A stretch of 64,000 nt of DNA from Plasmopara viticola. Lineage: Eukaryota > Oomycota > Peronosporomycetes > Peronosporales > Peronosporaceae. The stretch is taken from the NCBI GenBank assembly GCA_001695595.3, contig MBPM02000008.1:1550001-1614000 (forward strand). The letters are read 5' to 3'. Made by a program: the position numbers and the translations under genes. A model generated the notes under the pieces. The model did not search any database. It had not been told where the DNA came from and saw nothing but the letters and a program-made list of their open reading frames with translations. The stretch's first letter is position 1, and each line of letters starts with the position of its first letter. Shown in pieces: positions 34,328-46,536 of the stretch.

Positions 34328-35300
34328 TACACAAACTAGTAATGATAACAATCTTTATGATGATAACATTTATACGCACCAAAGCAGGAGAGCATAAACA
34401 AAACAAAGGAGTAATCACGTTGCAGTAAGATGAAATTTAAATCACCTTCTCATAGCATTTTTCACGTTTATTAAAGCGTACCTTAATCCGGTGTTTATTA
34501 GAATACTTATGCATCCGATCGTAGTTCTGAAGCATTGAGTAGCAAAAGTCGATGAACATGAGCAATTTTACACTGAGATAGTAAAGATGTTAGATGCTAT
34601 TACTCAGTGCGTGATAAATAAATCAAGAACAAATGCTATGGCTCGTATTTGATAAAGCACAAAAAACGAGCATATCGATCATACATAAATGACGCGTAAT
34701 CTAAAATTTAGCAATTCGGCTGGGCCTCAGATTTTTCTACAGCCAGGCGGTGTACTTACGACATGCAGATGATTACGAGAAACTGCAACACTTGTAAGTA
34801 TTAGTACTGTCATGATGAGAAATTGAGGTGTAACGCGGAGGTAGTGACGTGCTACTATTATAATTAAGAGTTGGGGCTGTAACTACATTTTAGTTCTAAA
34901 AGAATGTAACCGTATGCAGTTTCCTAATAGCTGGCATTTGCAAATGCATGATTACTACACAGTGCCTGCTATCAAAATTAAAGGACATTTGTCGATCGAT
35001 GGGCATGCCTTTTATGACGGAGATGTATCGCGCTCACTATGTACTCTGTGTGACTGTCAACCCAAAAATTGTAAAACATTAAGTACGTACCCTTATTATG
35101 TGCGAGACAGCCTATAGGTAGCTTTAACTGCTCGTACGTCGGAGGTTCAATAAACTCATGTTGTTGTTGGACGCGGCGCTACAATAAAGCGTTGGCACAA
35201 GCGATTTATCTAGTCATGTTGATGTCAGCTGGGTTACGGACTTTGATACTCGTTAAGTGATAGAGATAAAGTATCACATGACGTGATTGGTGGTTGTTGG
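34328..35300. other. No gene recognised
   Basis: AT-rich sequence upstream of the tRNA. The longest frame is 67 codons, with nothing recognisable. Confidence 0.4.
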
Positions 35301-35575
35301 TGTTAAAGATGATGCTGTGGCTGTGTGTAATGTGTATGTTTCTGCACGTGAATATTTCGGTAAGATACCGTTAGGGTACCTGTATATGACGTCAAATGAT
35401 GACAGCATTAGGTCATACAATGACGTCAGACGATGACGTCAGAAGCTTCTAAAAGGTTCTGAGCTTAGTTGTAGCAGTAGTGCAAACTGAGTCTTAGTAA
35501 TTCACTTTTGATTTTACCTCTCCGATCACAAGCCGTCTTTAACTAAATCCTCTGCGTCCAATAGACCTTCAAGAC
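35301..35575 (+). repeat. LTR-like dispersed repeat R2
   Basis: Starts TGTTAAAGATGATGCTGTGG and ends near CTCTGCGTCCAATAG. Unlike its relatives it carries three TGACGTCA palindromes in its middle. Confidence 0.5.
35387..35441. promoter_or_regulatory. Cluster of three TGACGTCA palindromes
   Basis: TGACGTCA occurs at 35387-35394, 35421-35428 and 35434-35441, inside repeat R2. It is the classical CRE/ATF palindrome bound by bZIP factors. A regulatory role here is inference. Confidence 0.45.
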
Positions 35576-36389
35576 TTGGTCTGTAAGCATTCAACCGACG
35601 TGCTCTCGGACTCCTACTTTTTAAGCTTAGCACAAGTGATAAAGCTTGGTATCGCTAATTGTAGCATTCATTTAACTATACATTACTCTATCATCTACAT
35701 ATTTGTGTGAGTTGCGTGAGTCGGTGGGCTTGAGTAGAAAAATAAGTAAGTTAGTGGGAGGTTGAGTGAGTGGGTTGGTGTTTAATAGACATTACTGTTT
35801 GTTTTGTAAGTAATCAAGCTGATTGCTAATGCCTACAAGCATTTTCTGGGAAAAATATCTTCAAATTGCCGACTTGTATGCTTTTACTCTTGAAGCGAGA
35901 AAAACTATCTACGAAGCATTACAGGCCACTAGCTTGTGACGGTTAGCGTCATCAAAGGTGGTATTGATATGGAGTGTTGTGCGCTTCACTGTACATTTAT
36001 TAGTGTATTTCCAGGCAGACAATTGTGCGAAAGGTTGGTCCTGAGAGACACTATTATCAAAAGGGAGTGGTATCATTTGCGTGGGAACCCCAGAATGTAA
36101 ATGATATTCATACCGACTGTGCGCAGATTAACTGTTACAATAAACATTTAGCAAGAAGGTTCTAACATCATAGTGCGTTAAACTTCGTGTCTTTGACATA
36201 TCGGTCGAGCAAAGGGATGTTGAGCAAGAAGTGGTCAATCCAAGTCTATCTAGGGTGTTTCTCAAGCATAACGACACGATGGATAACTCGTCATAACTAT
36301 ATACTAGAAAGCTGATTATCTCATTGATCATTCGGGCTTGTATCAATATCATCCACCATGCTTCAGCGTAAGTTGTACCATGACTTGGT

Positions 36390-36685
36390 GCAAATGTTGA
36401 AGGGAATGTTACGGCTGTGCATGTGCTGCAACAGGTAACCTGGTAGTAACTTGTGCACCAGTTAAACTGCATTTGAAAGCGTCTTGAGAACAGCTCAATG
36501 TGGATGTGGGTACACAACCCATTACTGTCGCTACACAACCCATGAGTATGGGTTACGAGCTGGTCCAGAACGTCCCGAATGTTTTTATGGATTCACATGT
36601 AGAAAATTGAGGGAGCTTCGATATAGCAGTATTGCGAAATTTATCTGAGAAGCATCACTTTTGGTTTCACCTCTTCGGCCGTCTT
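36390..36685 (+). repeat. LTR-like dispersed repeat R3, left part (split by copia)
   Basis: Starts TGTTGAAGGGAATGTTACGG and runs to GGCCGTCTT. Its right part continues after the copia element at 41013-41075 (CGTCTTAATCCTCTGCGTCC). This shows that copia landed inside it. Confidence 0.55.
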
Positions 36686-36862
36686 TGTTAATAAAAATAA
36701 ACTCGGTAAGTTGTATTTGTGCGTTCATCCTTGTCCTACTCTTTGCTGTCTCTCTTGCTGGCCATTCATTCCTTTCGCGCACGATAGCCATTCAATCGCA
36801 TTGACCAATCACTGGTCATAGTAACATCCGCCTTTCTTCGATCAGCACATCAATCTTTAACA
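36686..36862 (-). repeat. copia 3' LTR
   Basis: 177 bp, bounded by TGTTAA and TTTAACA, next to the purine tract on the inner side. Two substitutions from the 5' LTR (at the ATCC/GTCT site near its right end). Confidence 0.95.
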
Positions 36863-36894
36863 CTCTCCCTTGATGTGCGCGCGAAGTGAGCATC

Positions 36895-39800
36895 CTACGC
36901 TGCCATCCGTAGACCCGTAAGAAACTTGCTGTGCTTGTCCCTTGCAAGTGCCTTCGTAAATCCGTCCGCGACCATGTCTTCCGTCGGCTTGTATTCAAGT
37001 GTGATTTCCTCGCGTTCCACTTTCTCGCGCAGGAAATGAAACTTGATGTCGATGTGCTTCGTCCGCGAGTGATAAACAGGATTCTTGGCCAGTGCGATGC
37101 AACCTTGATTATCTTGATAAATCGTTGTTGCCGAATCGACACCGTACTTCATGTCCTTGAGCAGACTTCGGAACCAAATAGCCTCTTGCGTCACACTGTA
37201 CAAACTCATGTACTCTGCTTCCGTGCTTGATGTTGCGACCGTCGGCTGACGCTTGGAATTCCACGAAACGGCACTTCCATTCAAGAAGAATACATACCCT
37301 GTTGTTGAACGTCGCGTGTCGAGGTCTCCTGCCCAGTTTGCATCAGCATACGCAATCAGCTTTCCCTTGCTCGAGCCGTCAAACACAATGCTGATATCTA
37401 GTGTCGTCTTCAAGTACTTCAGAATTCGCTTGGCCGCCGCCCAGTGTGCCTTGCCGTAACGCTCGCAAAACTTGGCAACTTCACCAACAGCATATGCTAT
37501 GTCCGGGCGCGTACATGTTGCTATGTACATCAAAGCCCCCACCAGTTCGCGATATGGGTACTTCGGCGCAAACGCTTCCTCTTCGGGCAACTTTGACAAC
37601 TTGGAGTTACTGTCCGCTGGTTGTGCACGTCCTTGCATTGATCAACACCAAATTTCTCCGCGAGTCGCTTGATATACGCTTGTTGGTTTATCTTGATCAC
37701 ATGGTCGTCACGCTTGCGGTGTATCTCGATCCCCAGGCAATACTTGAGCTCTCCGAGTTCTTTGATGCTGAACTCTTCCTTCAGCGCACTCTTGATGTCC
37801 TCAATGTGATCCATGGTTTTGCAGAACAGCATCAAGTCATCCACGTAAATGATGATGATGCTGTACTCGTTTCTCGAAACACGAACGAACACACATGGGT
37901 CTGCCGAGGTACCCTTGAAACCTTGATTCTCCAGATGCTTGGTGAGCTTGCTGTTCCACTGTCGCGCAGCTTGCTTCGTCCCGTAAAGTGCTTTTTGAAG
38001 TAAGCACTTCTTTGCCGGATTTTCTTCATCTTCGAAGCCATCTGGCTGGTCCATGTAGATCTCCTCTTCAACTTCGCCATACAGGAATGCTGTATCAACG
38101 TCGACATTTTCAGCTTCTAAGTCTTCAGCCGCTGCGATCGCCAACACCGCATTAATCGACTCTTTGCGTGCGACTGGCGCAAACGTCTCATTGTAGTCAA
38201 TTCCAGGGCGCTGCGTAAACCCCTTTGCGACTAAGCGTGCCTTGAACTTCACAATATTGCCACTCGGATCACGCTTGATACGGAAGACCCACTTGCACCC
38301 AACAGCCTTCTTATGCTGTGGCATGTCCAATAGCTTCCATGTGTTGTGATCTTTAAGTGACTTCATCTCGCTCTTCATCGCTTCCAGCCACTGATCCTTG
38401 TATTCGCTCTTCATTACTTCTTCGTAGGTGGAAGCTTGTTCCCCACTGCTCTCCGCGACCAAACAGTGGTGAGAGTCGTACTCTCCCTCGAAGTCGTCCA
38501 GATTGAATTCACTGCGGCGTATGTTCGTGAATTCTTTGTCGTAGCGCACCAGACCACGCTTCTTCCGAACAGGTCGCACCATCCACTCTTCTTCGCCATC
38601 TCGGCCAGGTGTGCTAGATGCACGAGTTGGAACTTGAACGACCACGTTATCTTGCCTGTCGTTCCCCGGCTCCTGGTGTGTTCGCATCGGTGGTGTCCTC
38701 AAAACTTCCTCTTCAAACGGTGCCTCCGTCTCTTCTTCGTCTTCAATCACGTCGACGATCACATTTCTTTTCTTCTCCAGTACCTTCGAGACGGGATGCT
38801 CAGCGAACGTCACACTTCTTGAAATCTTGATTGATCCGTCGTCCGCGTCAAGAAGTCGATACGCCTTGTGTTTCTTCGCATATCCAAGGAAGAAACACTT
38901 CACGCCTGAATCATCCAGTTTCTTGCGTCCCGCCTTCGCCACATGCGCGTAACTCTGCGCACCAAATACGCGCATGTGGTCGATACGCGGTTTCCGCTTA
39001 AACACCATCTCGTATGGACTTGAGCTCTTGTTCGACGCGTTTGGAAGCACGTTCCGGATGTCTGTCGCTGTCATGAGAGCTTCACACCAGTATGACTTGT
39101 CGAGTCCACTGTCCTTGATCATGCAGCGTGTCATCTCGATCAGTGTCCGGTTCATGCGCTCTGCCATACCGTTCTGTTCAGGGTTGAACGGTACCGTGAA
39201 CTCTTGTTTGACAAACTTTGCCTTGCAAAAGTTGTCCATCGTCGCGTTCCGGTACTCCCCACCGTTGTCACTTCGAAGAACCTTGACCTTTGTCCCAGAC
39301 AGCGTCTTGATCTCTCGGTAAAACCTTGTGAACGCGCTTGTTACTTCGCTCTTCTTCCGCAACGGGAAGACCGTCGTGTACCGGTTTTTCATCATGATGA
39401 AGCTGACAATGTACTTGTAGCCGGACTTTGAGAGTGGCGTGATTGGCCCGAGTACGTCAGAACACACCACTTCATCGGAACGCGCAGCCTCCCTGAGCTC
39501 TGCGTCTTCCTCACTTGTATTGAAAGACTTTCGCACTTGCTTGGATGTTGCGCACACATCGCATACAAAGTCCATCTTCATCTCTTCTCCCTTGATTCTT
39601 CCATCCTTGACCAGAGCGTTTACCGTGCCATACGATGCGTGACCCAGTCTTCGGTGCCATAGCTCTGCTTCTGTCTCTGCAACATGGCACTCCGCATCAG
39701 CCTCGATGTTGAGGTACATCAGGAAACCCTGTTTCCTTCCCGTGGCAACCGGTGTGCCGCCACGCTTCACCACGCACTCGTCGCGGGTAATCTCGATCGT

Positions 39801-40831
39801 CATTCCTCGTGCTGCTGCAGCCGTAAGCGAGAACAAATTCTTCGACAGTTCTTGAACGTGCAGAGTATTTTCCAGCGTGGCATCGATCCACGCATGCCCG
39901 GTCCAAACCCGAAGCTTGACCGTTCCGTAGCCGATGACCTTGAGCTTCACATCGTTCTTCGCGCTTGAAACACTGCGCGGCTGTTCAACTATCTTGTAGT
40001 CCACGAAGGATCCTCGATCCTTGCACATATGCGCCGATGCTCCGCTGTCCATGACCCAGCAGTTGCTCGCGTAGCCCTCACTGGCATTGAACGCGATGTT
40101 GGACTGGTCATGGTTTGCTTCTCTTGGAATCCGACTTGAACGGCAATCTCTAGCATAGTGGCCGACCTTGCCACAATTGTAGCACACCCCCGACGGTCCT
40201 TTGGGACGTCGTCCTTGTTGCTTCTTCGGGTGCTGCTTGACGCTTCGCTTGTTTGTGTAGAGAGCCGTTGCTTCCTCTACTCGTGCCGCCTCCTTCTGGC
40301 GCACTTCTTCAGCAATCAGCTTACTCACGAGACTGCTGAATTCGAAGCTGGTGATCGACATCCGGAACGCCTGCACTAAGCTCTCGTAGCTTGCAGGAAG
40401 GCTCCTTAGCATGACTGCGCATATGTCTTCTTCACTTGGAGCACAGTTTGCACTTCTCATCTTCATCACCAGGTCTTCAAGTTCCATCACATGTCCACTC
40501 ATGTTCGACGCCGTGTACTTGAACGAACGAACTTCTCCTTCAGCCAAAGCCGATTCGCCATGTCTTGAGTGTGATGAAACCTTGCCAGTCTTCCCCACGC
40601 TTCGGTCGCTGACGTTGCGTCGATCACGTGCATCAGCTGAGAGTCACTCAAGTTGAGCGCGATCGCAGCGTGTGCTTGCTGCTCCTTGACCGCATTGGGT
40701 GCGCCTTCGCCAGAGACGGCTCTCCACAATCCCTTGGACATCAGAGACATCTTCATCTTGTAGCTCCATAACGCGTAGTTGGATCCGTCGAATGGCTCGA
40801 TCTTGACACCAGAGTCGTTACTTGGGCTCAT
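36895..40831 (-). pseudogene. copia gag-pol polyprotein with two frameshifts
   Basis: Gag starts at 40831 (MSPSNDSGVKIEPFDGSNYA), with UBN2/gag-type residues (YALWSYKMKMSLMS). The frame changes near 40.54 kb; the main 1022-codon frame then runs from about 40598 to 37530. The domains in order are these. Zinc knuckle CYNCGKVGHYARDC (about 40.17 kb). Aspartic protease WVMDSGASAHM (about 40.04 kb). GAG-pre-integrase LWHRRLGHAS with CDVC. Integrase core SDVLGPI, LRSDNGGEYRN and EQNGMAERMNRT (39.1-39.4 kb). Reverse transcriptase with YVDDLMLF (about 37.84 kb). A second frame change near 37.62 kb leads to RNase H (YADANWAGDLDTRRSTTGY, TSSTEAEYMSL) ending at 36895. Each shift is equivalent to one missing base. 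The gag-pol of this family is normally one frame, so both shifts are probably damage. Confidence 0.92.
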
Positions 40832-40835
40832 AACC

Positions 40836-41012
40836 TGTTAATAAAAATAAACTCGGTAAGTTGTATTTGTGCGTTCATCCTTGTCCTACTCTTTGCTGTC
40901 TCTCTTGCTGGCCATTCATTCCTTTCGCGCACGATAGCCATTCAATCGCATTGACCAATCACTGGTCATAGTAACGTCTGCCTTTCTTCGATCAGCACAT
41001 CAATCTTTAACA
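40836..41012 (-). repeat. copia 5' LTR
   Basis: 177 bp. On the minus strand it ends TTTATTAACA, and gag's ATG follows after only four bases (GGTT). The primer-binding site must therefore overlap the start of gag. Confidence 0.95.
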
Positions 41013-41079
41013 GTCTTCGTCTTAATCCTCTGCGTCCGACCTAATCTTTCGAGACTGAACACCTCTCGGTAAACTCACT

Positions 41080-41640
41080 AAATAAAATTAAACAGCCACT
41101 ACACTTCTCATCATCGGTTGAATTTCAATTGATGGCGTTCACATATATGCATCACACGCTAAAGCGGCAGACTACTTTAACGAGGTCGGCAAAAGTTGTC
41201 AGCAAAAAAGGAGATGCTGCTGTGTCAGCAAAACATTGATTCACGTGAAAATTTGAATAGAGGAAATGCTGCTATATGTCATATCGATACTCTTAACGGG
41301 TTTCGTATGACGAAAAAGGTTCATGCGGTAAACGGAAAGATGTAGTGCAAAGCAGGATTTAAAACTGAAGAGTCTCTTGCTCACTAATGTTTTCATTTCT
41401 CATAGGTGAAACACACAAGCTAGACAGAACATTAATTTTTTAAGACAAGGGGTTAGACGCTGGGCACAGTCACCAAGTGAACTTCAGCGTTAACTACCTC
41501 GCGATACAATCAAGAGGCTTAAAATTGCTCAATTTATATACTTCATGATCGCTTCTGTGTGCGGATAGAATTATCTCTATGGTCTACCATCTCAATGGTC
41601 TACCGGAATCTTTCGTGTCCTGACCAATGGGCAAATTTTA
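41080..41640. other. No gene recognised
   Basis: AT-rich sequence between the end of repeat R3 and a tRNA. Nothing seen. Confidence 0.4.
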
Positions 41641-41648
41641 AAAACATT

Positions 41649-41721
41649 TACGCGACGCGGGACTCGAACCCGCAACCCCCAGATTCGAAGTCTGATACGC
41701 TATCCATTGCGCCAGCCACGC
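41649..41721 (-). tRNA. tRNA-Arg (anticodon UCG)
   Basis: Identical to the copy at 34.3 kb over all 73 nt, with TTTTT shortly after its 3' end. The upstream flank shares an ACGCACCAAA stretch with that copy, so the two loci seem to be duplicates. Confidence 0.93.
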
Positions 41722-42129
41722 TTCTCGACAAGAGTCAAATTCAAACTATTTGAAATTACTACATTCACACGCACCAAAAAAGAATCAAATTCAAAACAAA
41801 CAAATAAGTGTAAGTGTAATGTGTTCTTCACATAGCACATATTAGGATGATCTAAACCTATTATATACGGTGCTTTTCTGAAAACTCACTCTTCTGATCG
41901 TAATTTCAAAAAAAGGTCGAAGGTTTGAGTCGATCGCACGATGAACTCTTGAGCCCATGGTAATGGGCTGGGTTTCCACACGAATGGGTAGTACACCCAC
42001 AATAAGGTTCAGCATTCGAATCTTTGTTGTCAAGACGCAGTCTTTCCTGTTGCTACCCATTTACCAGCTGTCATCGATTTTCAGAGTATGCAGAACATGC
42101 AAATAAGACGCAGCCACAGCATCATCTCC

Positions 42130-45100
42130 ACCACTCTCACTTCTTGTGCGCGTGACTGTTTGCCACTTGATACCGCGAGGTATAGATTGATGACAACGCT
42201 TTCATATTTGGCTCCTTCGTCAGTCTGACCGCTATCATCTTGTCCATCGGCTTCTGCCAAACCATGATAACACTTCTTTCCATTTTTTTGGCGCAGGAAG
42301 TAAAACTCGATGTCATTCCACTTGATCCACGCATTTAAGATCGAGATCTTTGACAGTACGATGCAGCCCTAGTTGTCGCGATAGATCGTCGTTGGCTTTC
42401 CATCGGGAAGGCCTGTGCAGCCACACCGCCTCTTGATTGCTTCTCCTGCTGAGCACAATGCTGTAGTCTGCAGTCGTTTTCAAGTGCCTCAGTATGCGCT
42501 CGGCCACTACCCAACGTTGCCCTTCGTGCCACATACACTTTGCGAAATATCAGTGCACCGATCAGCTTGCGATACGGCCATTTAGAGACGAACATTGCGG
42601 CGTCTTCGAGCCTGGTCAACTTTTCGTTCTTGTTTGCTGGTGTGTGCACCTCCTTCTACTTGTCGATACCAAACTTCTAGGCCAATCTTTAATGTGCGCG
42701 CGCTGATTCATGCACGCTATTCATGTTCAACGAATCGCACCGCACCTCGACCAAAGCAGTACTTGAGCGATCTTAACTCTTTGATGCGCTCTTGAGCGTG
42801 CACTTAGAAGCCTGCTCCCATGCAAAAAGCATCAGCTCGTCGACGCGGATTATGACAAGGCTACATTCAAGCTCCAAGCGCCTCACGCAAACACACAGAT
42901 CAGCAGCTGTACATTTTAGTCCTTGCTTTTGGAGGTGCGTACTTACTCAGTCAGTCCATTTGCGAGCCGCCTGCTTTGTGTCGTACAGCGCCTTGCGCAG
43001 TGGACAGTTTTTCGTATTCCGCGCGTCCTCAAAGCCGTCGAGCTGATCCATGTAGATCACCCTCTGACTTCACAATTCGGATACGCAGTGTCGACGTCGA
43101 CATTTTCTGACACCAGGTCCTGCTCGGCCGCAAGCGCGAATGCCACATTAATTGACTCCTTGCACACCACCAACGCAAACATCTCAAGGTGTTCCACTCC
43201 TGACCGCTAGTTGAAACCTTTGACAGTAAGTCACTTTCTTATTGGACGATCTCGCCACTCAGCTCGCTCTTGATCCAAAAGACTTGCACCCTTGTCGTCT
43301 TCTTGTCGCTCGGTAGATTTTCGAGCGCTCATGTCCTGTGTTAATCTAGTGATTAGATCTCACTTTCTATCACGTGCAGCCACTCATCTTTGTGCTTGCG
43401 TTGTAGTACTTACTCTAACATTGACGCACTCGCGCCGTCATCTTCAACGCTGAAGCAGAACAACGCGTTCTTCTCAGTTTTGTACCCATCCAGGTTGAGC
43501 TCTCCGCGCCATACCCGTTGCAAATTACCACTCGCTTCGTGCGCACCGCTCGCACATGTGACTCGTTTTCACCGTTACGTTCTGGTGTATATTTGACTGT
43601 TGTGTCGGCGCAGCATCACCCGGTCGATCATTCAGCTCTTCCTTGACGCGTGTCGGCGTCGTTCTCGGTCCCATTGGTCAAGTTATATAGCTCTCCCTCG
43701 TCATTGCACCACACGGTTCTTGATCGTGCTCATCACCCCCCATGATGTCTATAGCCCTTGACGCACGCTTTCTGCGCTTATCATTGTTGGCGCGTGCTTC
43801 GAAGACGCCACCCTGCGTGAGATTACGATAGACAAGCAGCGCATGCCTGAATTTTCGAGCCCCCCCCCGCGTAGCTCTGGACACGTGCGCGTGGCACTGA
43901 CTGACTAACACCCGCGTATGCTGATCGCATGGCTACCGCTTACACACGAGCTCGCGCTTGAACCCGACGTGCTCGGCACCCCGTTGCGAATATTCATGAC
44001 GGTCATCTTAGCTTTGCATCGGTGAAATTTTGGTCTCGCTCAGCATACGGCAAAGCATACGATCAGCGTACGATCGATACGCTTTGCCATACTGTTTTGT
44101 TATGGGTTGTGTGGCGCTGTATACTTTTGTTTAATCCTATTTTACTCGCCGCCGTTGTCGTTGCGCGGTATATTGACGTCAATGCCGCACTCAAGCTTTA
44201 TGTAGTAGCAGCATGTATGGACGCCTTCGTCATGTCGCTGTTTCTTGCGCAGTGAGTTGACCGTCGCCAAACGACTCCGCAACATAATTAAACTCAGAAT
44301 GTTGCAGTTGATCCACTTGGACACCGGCAAGATTGGTCGCAGCATGTCCGAGCACGTAAAGCTATCTGTACGGTGAATTTCTCCGGAGAAGAATGCGTTT
44401 CACTGTTCTTGAAATGCTAGTATTCGTCTGGCCGTTGCACAAACGTCACACAGACGTTATTGGTGTGCCGCCTTTGATCGGCTAATTCTTCCGTCAAATA
44501 GGATACGTGCTTGAGTCGGCGGTGTCACAGCTTACCTTCGTTCTCGACTGTGTGACGCTCGGCAATCGGCTTGAGTGCCGGCATCATTAGCATGCCACGT
44601 CGTCATCCGCACACAACAGCCCGTCTGTTTCGTTTCAGATCTCATTCCACTTACTGCTACAACAGTAAGCAAACACATGCTCTCTGTCAGGTCTTGCACG
44701 TACCGTGCGTTTTCAAGCCGCGCATTTGTGCATCTTGTGCCACTGTAGACCCACAGCATTCTTGTACCCTCCCAATCGCGCTTTTCACGATACCCGTCAG
44801 CGTCGCCATCACGTACTCGTCCAACGCAACACGCTTCTTGAGCGTGCGCTGTGGCGCCGCTCAGCAGTTACTTACGCTTTCTTTGCTTGCGCTGAATGCT
44901 ACGTTTAAAAGGTCTTCATGCTGGCTGCCGTTGCCACCGTCACCACCAGTCTCCGTCCAACAGTCGCGCGCGTAGTGCTCGCATTTCCCAAAGCTGAAGC
45001 ACCAACACTTACTCTTCTGTTGCGCTGATCGCCACTCTTCTTGCCGAGCTGGTGCTTTGAACGTTGCTTGTCCACAAGCAGTGCCGTCTCGCTTACGATG

Positions 45101-45430
45101 CAACATAACTTCTTCTCGCGCTACTCCTCAGTGATGAGCTTGCTATCGAGGTGGTTAAAGATCATTTTGAGCCACGCTCATGCCAAACGCCTGCACCATG
45201 GAATCATACAACACTGGCAGACTGCACAGCTTCGTCCCGCACACGTTCTCTTCACTTGACCCGCAATTTCGACTCCTCACCTGCAGCACCAGCTACTCCA
45301 GCTCCACCACGTGCGTGCTCATGTCCGTCGCCATGTACTCAAAAATGCAAACTATTTTTCATGCCATAGTCGGCTCGCCATGTCCTGCATTCGACGAAAT
45401 CTTTCCAGTACTGCCCAGGTTACATGACGT
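42130..45430 (-). mobile_element. Second Ty1/copia copy, heavily decayed
   Basis: Minus-strand fragments appear in copia order. Zinc knuckle CWCFSFGKCEHYARDC (about 44.98 kb). Protease to pre-integrase stretch ARLENARYVQDLTESMCLLT (44.7 kb). Integrase tail SQCHAHVSRATRGGARK (43.9 kb). Reverse transcriptase with YMDQLDGFEDARNTKNCPL and a changed catalytic box RVDELMLF (43.0-42.8 kb). RNase H entry SKWPYRKLIGALIF (42.6 kb) and tail (42.2 kb). Stops and frameshifts occur throughout. I could not find its LTRs. It is older than, and distinct from, the 36.7-41.0 kb copy. Confidence 0.75.
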
Positions 45431-45702
45431 GCATAAGATAATTTCATATGTCACATGCAGGTTTAAACTTGAAGCAAGTGGCTCAGGAATGCTATGAGAA
45501 GGATAGATTTTGCAATCGTACTTTAAAGCGCTCAATTAAGGTTGACCGGACAATAGTTTTGGCATGCCATGGTCCTTCATATAATTTCTCTTAAAGAAAT
45601 TCACTTTTATTGCCTTATTGTCCGTTGCCGTTTAGCAAATGGATTATGTTGTAAAAGCAATGTAACTTTACTACATCAATAACTGCTAAATATCATTGCG
45701 AA

Positions 45703-45775
45703 GCGCGGCTGGCGCAATGGATAGCGTATCAGACTTCGAATCTGGGGGTTGCGGGTTCGAGTCCCGCGTCGCGTA
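45703..45775 (+). tRNA. tRNA-Arg (anticodon UCG)
   Basis: 73 nt, the same as the other two except at position 4 (GCGCGGC, giving a C-G pair where they have U-G). TTTTT follows at 45779-45783. Confidence 0.93.
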
Positions 45776-46052
45776 AGGTTTTTGAAGATTCAGTCTTTAG
45801 TGATTACAAAGCAAACGTTTATTTTGTTTAGTTAGCCGAGAAATTTTCTTTGTAACTACAGTAGAAAACATTTACGTCGTCAAATGACAAATGCCATTTG
45901 TTAAAAAGGTTGTAGACGTTTGTGATCTTTTGTGATCAGCTACAACACCACTTCACGCCGAGATCTGTGTATTCCTATCCACTCACTCATTCTCCCACCA
46001 ACTCACTCATTAATATACTTGAGCTCACTTATCGCGCAAGTAACACAAATGT

Positions 46053-46382
46053 AGCTTCGGAAAAGGTTGGGGTGACGCCCTTCTTCCAAGCGCGGGGGCT
46101 AAATGTTCGCGCGCTTCGGGCAGGTGCTCTCGGGCACCTGCAGGTCTTTAACGAGTCTCACCCTCGACGCGACGGTCTCCAGCACCAGAGCGCCACCTGG
46201 GCTCTTACCAATTCAGAACTAAACAAAATAATGGAAGACCCTCACGATCTCGGTGCTGGCTGCACTGCCCGCCGAACGAGACCCGACGTATGCGGACACC
46301 ACTCTATGCCGTGGACTAGCCAGACTGAGCCTAGCACGTGTATAACTTGGCAACGCGATAACGTAATACAATACAATACAAA
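46053..46382 (+). mobile_element. SINE-like element S1
   Basis: About 330 bp, starting AGCTTCGGAAAAGGTTGGGG and ending in an AATAC-type tail. Flanked by near-identical 10-bp repeats ACACAAATGT (46043-46052) and ACAAAAATGT (46383-46392). It has long frames on both strands, but these are a by-product of its GC-rich body. Confidence 0.8.
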
Positions 46383-46536
46383 ACAAAAATGTGCAAGAAC
46401 TAAAGTGAAGAGATGAATTGATATTGTGGATGCCGATGTCGAGCTTACTCGCGTGTGCTAAGTCTGATAAAGTGCTCTGAAAAAGAATTTGAGGACATTT
46501 GGGCTTTGAGACCATCATCAATCGCATTGTATGATA

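Larger units (their letters stand above)
36686..41012 (-). mobile_element. Ty1/copia LTR retrotransposon, nearly complete
   Basis: The element reads on the minus strand: 5' LTR (40836-41012), gag-pol, purine tract AAGGGAGAG (36863-36871), 3' LTR (36686-36862). The LTRs are both 177 bp with TGTTA...TAACA ends and differ at only two positions. The target duplication GTCTT is at 36681-36685 and 41013-41017. The insertion is therefore young. Two frameshifts in gag-pol mean this copy probably cannot move by itself unless they are assembly errors. It sits inside repeat R3. Confidence 0.95.

Noticed and set aside
37401..38003. 200-codon plus frame inside copia and other plus frames of 36.9-40.7 kb
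   Set aside because: They are antisense shadows of the gag-pol reading frame on the minus strand.
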